From positions 1 through 27,232 of the forward strand of contig CAJNOQ010001962.1 of NCBI GenBank assembly GCA_905250885.1: a DNA stretch of 27,232 bases, given 5' to 3'. The position numbers were made by a program, and so were the translations under genes. Each line of letters starts with the position of its first letter. Position 1 is the stretch's first letter. This stretch comes from Didymodactylos carnosus (taxonomy: Eukaryota; Rotifera; Eurotatoria; Philodinida; Philodinidae). The notes beneath the pieces are model-generated. The model was not told the origin of the DNA. It searched no databases and was given only the letters and a program-made list of their open reading frames with translations. Below are positions 23,801 through 27,232 of the stretch, in pieces.

Positions 23801-24198
23801 ACCTCAATGACAATAATATCACGAAATGGTGCTATCGGTGTGTAGTTTGTAATTTTTTCTTGGTTTTTTTTTTGCAGCAATATTTTTTATTGTTAACTGC
23901 ACTAGTTTCATTCCAAAATGTATATGTTCCTAGCAAAGTGATAAACACATCTATTATATAATATTTCTGTAATTGTGTTATTTGAATCTATTTTTGATCT
24001 TTTGAAAAATTGCATGTGTATGTGTGTGTGTATATTGATTATTATCAAAGATAAAATTTTTGGTGCTGGATATTTTTATTTTAAGAATATTTTTTAACTG
24101 ATAATTGGTAATAGAACTCATTTTACATTTGTCAAGTACACTAGTCACTATAAATAAGACACATATACATAACTCAATGATTTTAGATTTTTATTAGA
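23801..24198. other. Short intergenic spacer between HDAC6-like and NDUFA12 genes
   Basis: 398 bp, very AT-rich, with a short TG-rich run (ATGTGTATGTGTGTGTGTAT near 24014). It must hold the 3' end of the HDAC6-like transcript and the NDUFA12 promoter. No gene. Confidence 0.6.
24195..24198 (+). promoter_or_regulatory. Possible trans-splice acceptor directly before NDUFA12
   Basis: A T-rich run ends in TTAG with the AG at 24196-24197, one base before the ATG at 24199; another TTTTAG lies 11 bases upstream. So close a 3' splice signal leaves almost no 5' UTR. That is usual for spliced-leader addition and unusual otherwise. Confidence 0.4.
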
Positions 24199-24831
24199 AT
24201 GACATCAAATCTATTAGATAAATTTCGTAATCTTGCTCTTGCGGTGAGGCAAGCAGGGGGTTTGGGTGGTGTATTGAAACAATTATATAGGTATATGGGA
24301 AATTACTAAGATATATAAATAAATTATATTATTGCTTATATATTTTAGAAATGATGAAGTAAAAGATGGAGATTTAATCGGTGTAGATAAATATGGAAAT
24401 CGATATTATCAAAATTTACGCTATTTTGTTGGTTTGTGAAGTAGATTTTTGTGTATTTTCTAACTAGTATAAAGTATACTTCTTTTATTGTCTAGGTAGA
24501 AGTCGTTGGGTTATTTATGCTGATCATGTTGGCCTCGATTATGATGCAAGTCAAATACCACCAGAATGGTAAGACATGCTCAATTCGTTTATTTTCAAAA
24601 AGAATTAATAGATATTTCATTAGGCATCGTTGGTTACAATATATTGGAGATAATCCGCCAACTGAACAACCTTACAAACGTTATCCATGGATGATTGATA
24701 ATATCGAAAATAAAACGGGTACATCTCAAATTTATGTACCCTATACAACGGTACAAAGAAAAGTGCAAAGTTGGATGCCTCCTAAATCACAACAAGAACA
24801 AATTGAAGCGGGAATGACAAAAACAAAGTAA
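24199..24831 (+). CDS. NDUFA12: NADH:ubiquinone oxidoreductase subunit A12 (complex I accessory subunit), 4 exons, 151 aa
   Basis: Exons are 24199-24290, 24349-24431, 24496-24568 and 24624-24831; phases close and the total is 456 nt including TAA. The family signature is clear throughout: LIGVDKYGNRYYQN (about residues 39-52), FVGRSRWVIYADH, IPPEWHRWLQYIGDNPPTEQP, and YVPYTTVQRKVQSWMPP near the C terminus. The length fits the family (145 aa in human). The protein is a peripheral subunit of mitochondrial complex I, near the junction of the matrix arm. As in the family, there is no strong cleavable presequence. It follows the HDAC6-like gene in the same direction. Confidence 0.95.
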
Positions 24832-25519
24832 CACTAATGATCCCGTCCTTTTTTTTGCTTCCTTCCCCCTCTTTTTTAAATAGCGTGTAATTTATAGACT
24901 TTTTTTCTCTTTTTTTTTGTCTAATAGAATATCTATTTTTTGCACTAACGGACAAATAATGTTTTAAAGTGAGAAAAGACAACGATAGCAGATTCAAATT
25001 AATACATATTATTCCAAAAAACTGTTAGCGATTTCAGGTTTCATTCTTATCTAGACAACGAAGTTGGAAGCCGTAGTATCACTTTGCTATGTTATACATT
25101 TTGTACCCTCGAAAAAGATCTCTCCTATTAGATGTAAACTTATCGATTACTTGAACTGTTGATCATATTAAGTATCGTAGAATTTTTGTTCAATTTCATT
25201 TTTTATTTCATATTCTTTGGTTTGCTGTAAAGGAGTAGATCTGATAAACAATTTTCAAACAATAGATCAGCCAATAGAACATCGACTGATGTGTATAACG
25301 TCCGGATACGTGAAATATTTGGAAGACACGTGAAGAGCAAATGATTTTGGTACACAAAAATATGTTTTGTCCTATGTTAATTTTTTTCTTCGTAAGAGAA
25401 CATGAATTGTGTAATAAATTGAAGAAAAAATATATCTCTGTCCTTGTTTTATCTATTTCGATGTGCCACATTTGTATACTAGACTACCAAAACTGAGTGT
25501 ATAATATTTTTACATACAG
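24832..25519. other. Downstream flank of NDUFA12, no gene recognised
   Basis: AT-rich sequence with pyrimidine tracts just after the stop codon. The 25208-25471 minus frame has no recognisable content. The NDUFA12 3' UTR must end here. Confidence 0.45.
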
Positions 25520-26020
25520 TATCATTAATACGTGAATTTTCCTATCATGAATTAGATACTAAATTAAATTTATCATCTGCACGTTTCAATTCGTAACTAC
25601 CACCATTTGTGCGATATTCATTTGAAGAAAAAAAATGGCATTTATCTGTTGTTCGACTATCAGCACCATTAAATTGTCTACATTTAGCAGATGTTGTTGC
25701 TCGTCTTGGATCCAAATATAAGATTAAAAGCATTGACAATGTAAAAGTAATTATACACAGACGACGTGAACTTACACTTATCATAATATATAAATTTAAA
25801 TTTAATAAAAAATTATCGTTATTCTGCTGTTCAATCTAAAATATAAATGAAATTTATAGGAGAAAAATGTTTCATCGGAATAGTAAACAAAAAATTCTTC
25901 ATATATGCACACCAGTCGAATTGCTCGATTGTAAGTGGAGTGAAGAAAAAAAAAATGTTTTAAACATGGAAAAGAAATTAATGATTTCACATGTACTTCT
26001 AAAACGTATAAACGATTTAC
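25520..26020 (+). pseudogene. Degenerate exon-like stretch of an unrecognised gene
   Basis: A 3' splice-like TACATACAG (AG at 25518-25519) opens a reading frame: SLIREFSYHELDTKLNLSSA, a stop TAA at 25594, then in the same frame VRYSFEEKKWHLSVVRLSAP and LNCLHLADVVARLGSKYKIK. It ends near a GTAAAAG donor-like site at 25741. A second open block (25867-26019) follows a TTTATAG at 25859. Protein-like composition on both sides of one in-frame stop suggests a decayed gene. I do not recognise the family, and the two blocks do not join in phase with the obvious donor. It could be chance. Confidence 0.35.
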
Positions 26021-26499
26021 AATTTTTTTTTCTCATTCTAGCGTTGTGCTTTTTCTTTTTTTATAAATCAGCATAATTTTATTCATAAAATGAAACATTA
26101 TGCATAGTCATATAATGATTCGAAAATACAGGAGACGCAAAGATTGTTCTTTATTTTGTAAAATCATTTATTTTACACTAGACAAATGACTTCCCAATAT
26201 TTTTTTTCTAATAACCTTGAAATTGAGCTAAAAACTAACATTGTGTGGTACATGCAAAGTGTAAGAAATTAATGAGATGATTGATTCTAAAATTACTTAA
26301 AGATTATAATTTCGCCATTAATACAGACTTATAGGAGCACCTTTTAATGAATGATTGCGAATACAATTAGAATACATTTTTTTATCAGATACAGAGGCGT
26401 ATCTATGAAAAAAGGAAGAAGAATACTCCGCCTTGTGACTACCGTTACTGGTGGAGGGTGCTGCCGAATGGCAGTTTCAATAGTCCGATGTCTTCCCTG

Positions 26500-26835
26500 C
26501 AGTTGACAAACTTCTGACATGATCACCCATCTCGTTACTAGTCATTAGCTACAGCTCTAGTCAGAAGACTAGTCTGACGCATAGTTTTTTCGTCCAACTA
26601 TCTAAGTTTCCTATTCACACTTCATTAACCACGTACTACCTTTCGCGGAAGTCACAAGGACTAGTCGAAGAAGCTGTACTGTATGTCAAAACGTAGTGAG
26701 TATGCTGTCAGACGGGTGATGCGAGGCACTAAGGCATAAGTAACTTGTCCAGGATTATTACATGACTTTACTAGCGCTAAGATTCGAACCTTTGAAGTAC
26801 GTGACGAACACCATAACCTTCAAGTCATATTGGCC
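26500..26835 (-). mobile_element. Possible SINE with tRNA-like head and 5S-like segment
   Basis: Read on the minus strand, 26833 to about 26775 runs GACTTGAAGGTTATGGTGTT ... AAAGGTTCGAATCTTAG, resembling a tRNA-type pol III promoter with a near-consensus B box (GGTTCGAATCT). About 240 bases further along the same strand, 26545-26510 reads TAGTAACGAGATGGGTGATC, similar to 5S box C. The T stem pairs poorly and there is no intact cloverleaf, so this is not a working tRNA gene. The limits are approximate. Confidence 0.4.
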
Positions 26836-26952
26836 TTACGGAAAAAAGAAGACTATTTAAAATATTCAGGTGATCTATACCACTCTTGTTTTATAGCCAT
26901 TGGATCATCAATTAGTAACAAAACTTATCTATACAATAGAGGTCTGCAGGAC

Positions 26953-27065
26953 TGTCCCGGTTCCGCGGGACTTTTTACGGGGCCGGAACCAAACTTTATG
27001 GGACCGGGACCTAGAGATCTGTGCGACGGTCCCGGTCCCGCAGGACTTTTAATGCGACCGGGACC
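26953..27065. repeat. GC-rich hairpin repeat, two units with 75-bp period
   Basis: Unit 1 (26953-26990) and unit 2 (27028-27065) each read roughly GTCCCGGTYCCGCRGGACTT, a short TTTA-type spacer, then the complementary CCGGRACC arm. A further GGGACCGGGACC lies between them. Each unit can fold on itself and pair with the other. The patch is sharply GC-rich in AT-rich surroundings. The open frame through it is a by-product of the repeat. Confidence 0.8.
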
Positions 27066-27232
27066 AGGTCTTTTTGAAAATAGTCTAGTATGGAGCATAA
27101 AAATTTCTTAATTTCTGTGCTTGATTATATGTAGACACCAGTTCTGCGAGAAAGAACTCATAGAAAATTCTAAAAGTCTTCAGTTAATACCACCCATCCA
27201 TGCTATTCCATGAGCCACATTACAACTCGCCT
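27066..27232. other. Window end, no gene seen
   Basis: Ordinary AT-rich sequence after the GC-rich repeat, with no open frame of note. Confidence 0.4.

Noticed and set aside
26775..26833. Complete tRNA gene on the minus strand
   Set aside because: The B box is good, but the T stem pairs poorly and no anticodon stem or correctly placed acceptor stem can be drawn.
26830..27111. 93-residue open frame rich in Gly-Pro
   Set aside because: The Gly-Pro pattern is simply the translation of the GC-rich GGGACC-type repeat.
1..27232. CRISPR arrays, operon-type ribosome binding sites, prokaryotic terminators
   Set aside because: The window is plainly eukaryotic (GT-AG introns throughout), and no regularly spaced short repeat array is present.

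Overview
The window looks like nuclear DNA of a small-genome animal, most likely a bdelloid rotifer. The evidence is AT-rich sequence, four intron-containing protein genes with mostly 50-150 bp GT-AG introns, and three animal genes (ANKUB1-like, HDAC6-like, NDUFA12). A fourth gene is of a type best known from fungi and bacteria, and such foreign genes are common in bdelloids. The taxon is inferred; no rRNA or marker gene fixes it.

Layout. Positions 573-5177 (minus) hold an ANKUB1-like gene of five exons whose last exon lies between two perfect 101-bp inverted copies of one repeat (1-101 and 2316-2416). About 8.5 kb without a recognisable gene follows (5178-13674). It carries a 680-bp inverted-repeat element (5512-6191), a 26-bp hairpin (8683-8772), a 50-bp direct repeat (9916-10031) and a 375-bp MITE-like palindrome with possible TA duplication (12154-12528). 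Positions 13675-15596 (minus) hold an eight-exon Gfo/Idh/MocA oxidoreductase resembling D-galacturonate reductase. A 2.9-kb divergent intergenic stretch with small fold-backs follows.

Positions 18495-23800 (plus) hold a 24-exon HDAC6-type tandem deacetylase. Its last intron is unusually long and carries a 5S-rRNA-like promoter fragment. Only 398 bp further on, 24199-24831 (plus), is the four-exon complex I subunit NDUFA12. The last 2.4 kb holds a degenerate exon-like stretch (about 25520-26020), a possible SINE with tRNA-like and 5S-like parts on the minus strand (about 26500-26835), and a GC-rich two-unit hairpin repeat (26953-27065).

All four gene models were assembled by hand. Every intron phase closes and every total length is a multiple of three: 986, 418, 842 and 151 residues. 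The genes do not form a pathway: they are a ubiquitin-fold/ankyrin protein, a sugar-acid-type oxidoreductase, a cytoplasmic-type deacetylase and a respiratory-chain subunit. No CRISPR array, no complete tRNA or rRNA gene and no transposase gene was seen. No new multi-gene system is evident. The most interesting items are the probable horizontally acquired oxidoreductase, the altered second deacetylase domain, and the pol-III-like and inverted-repeat elements.
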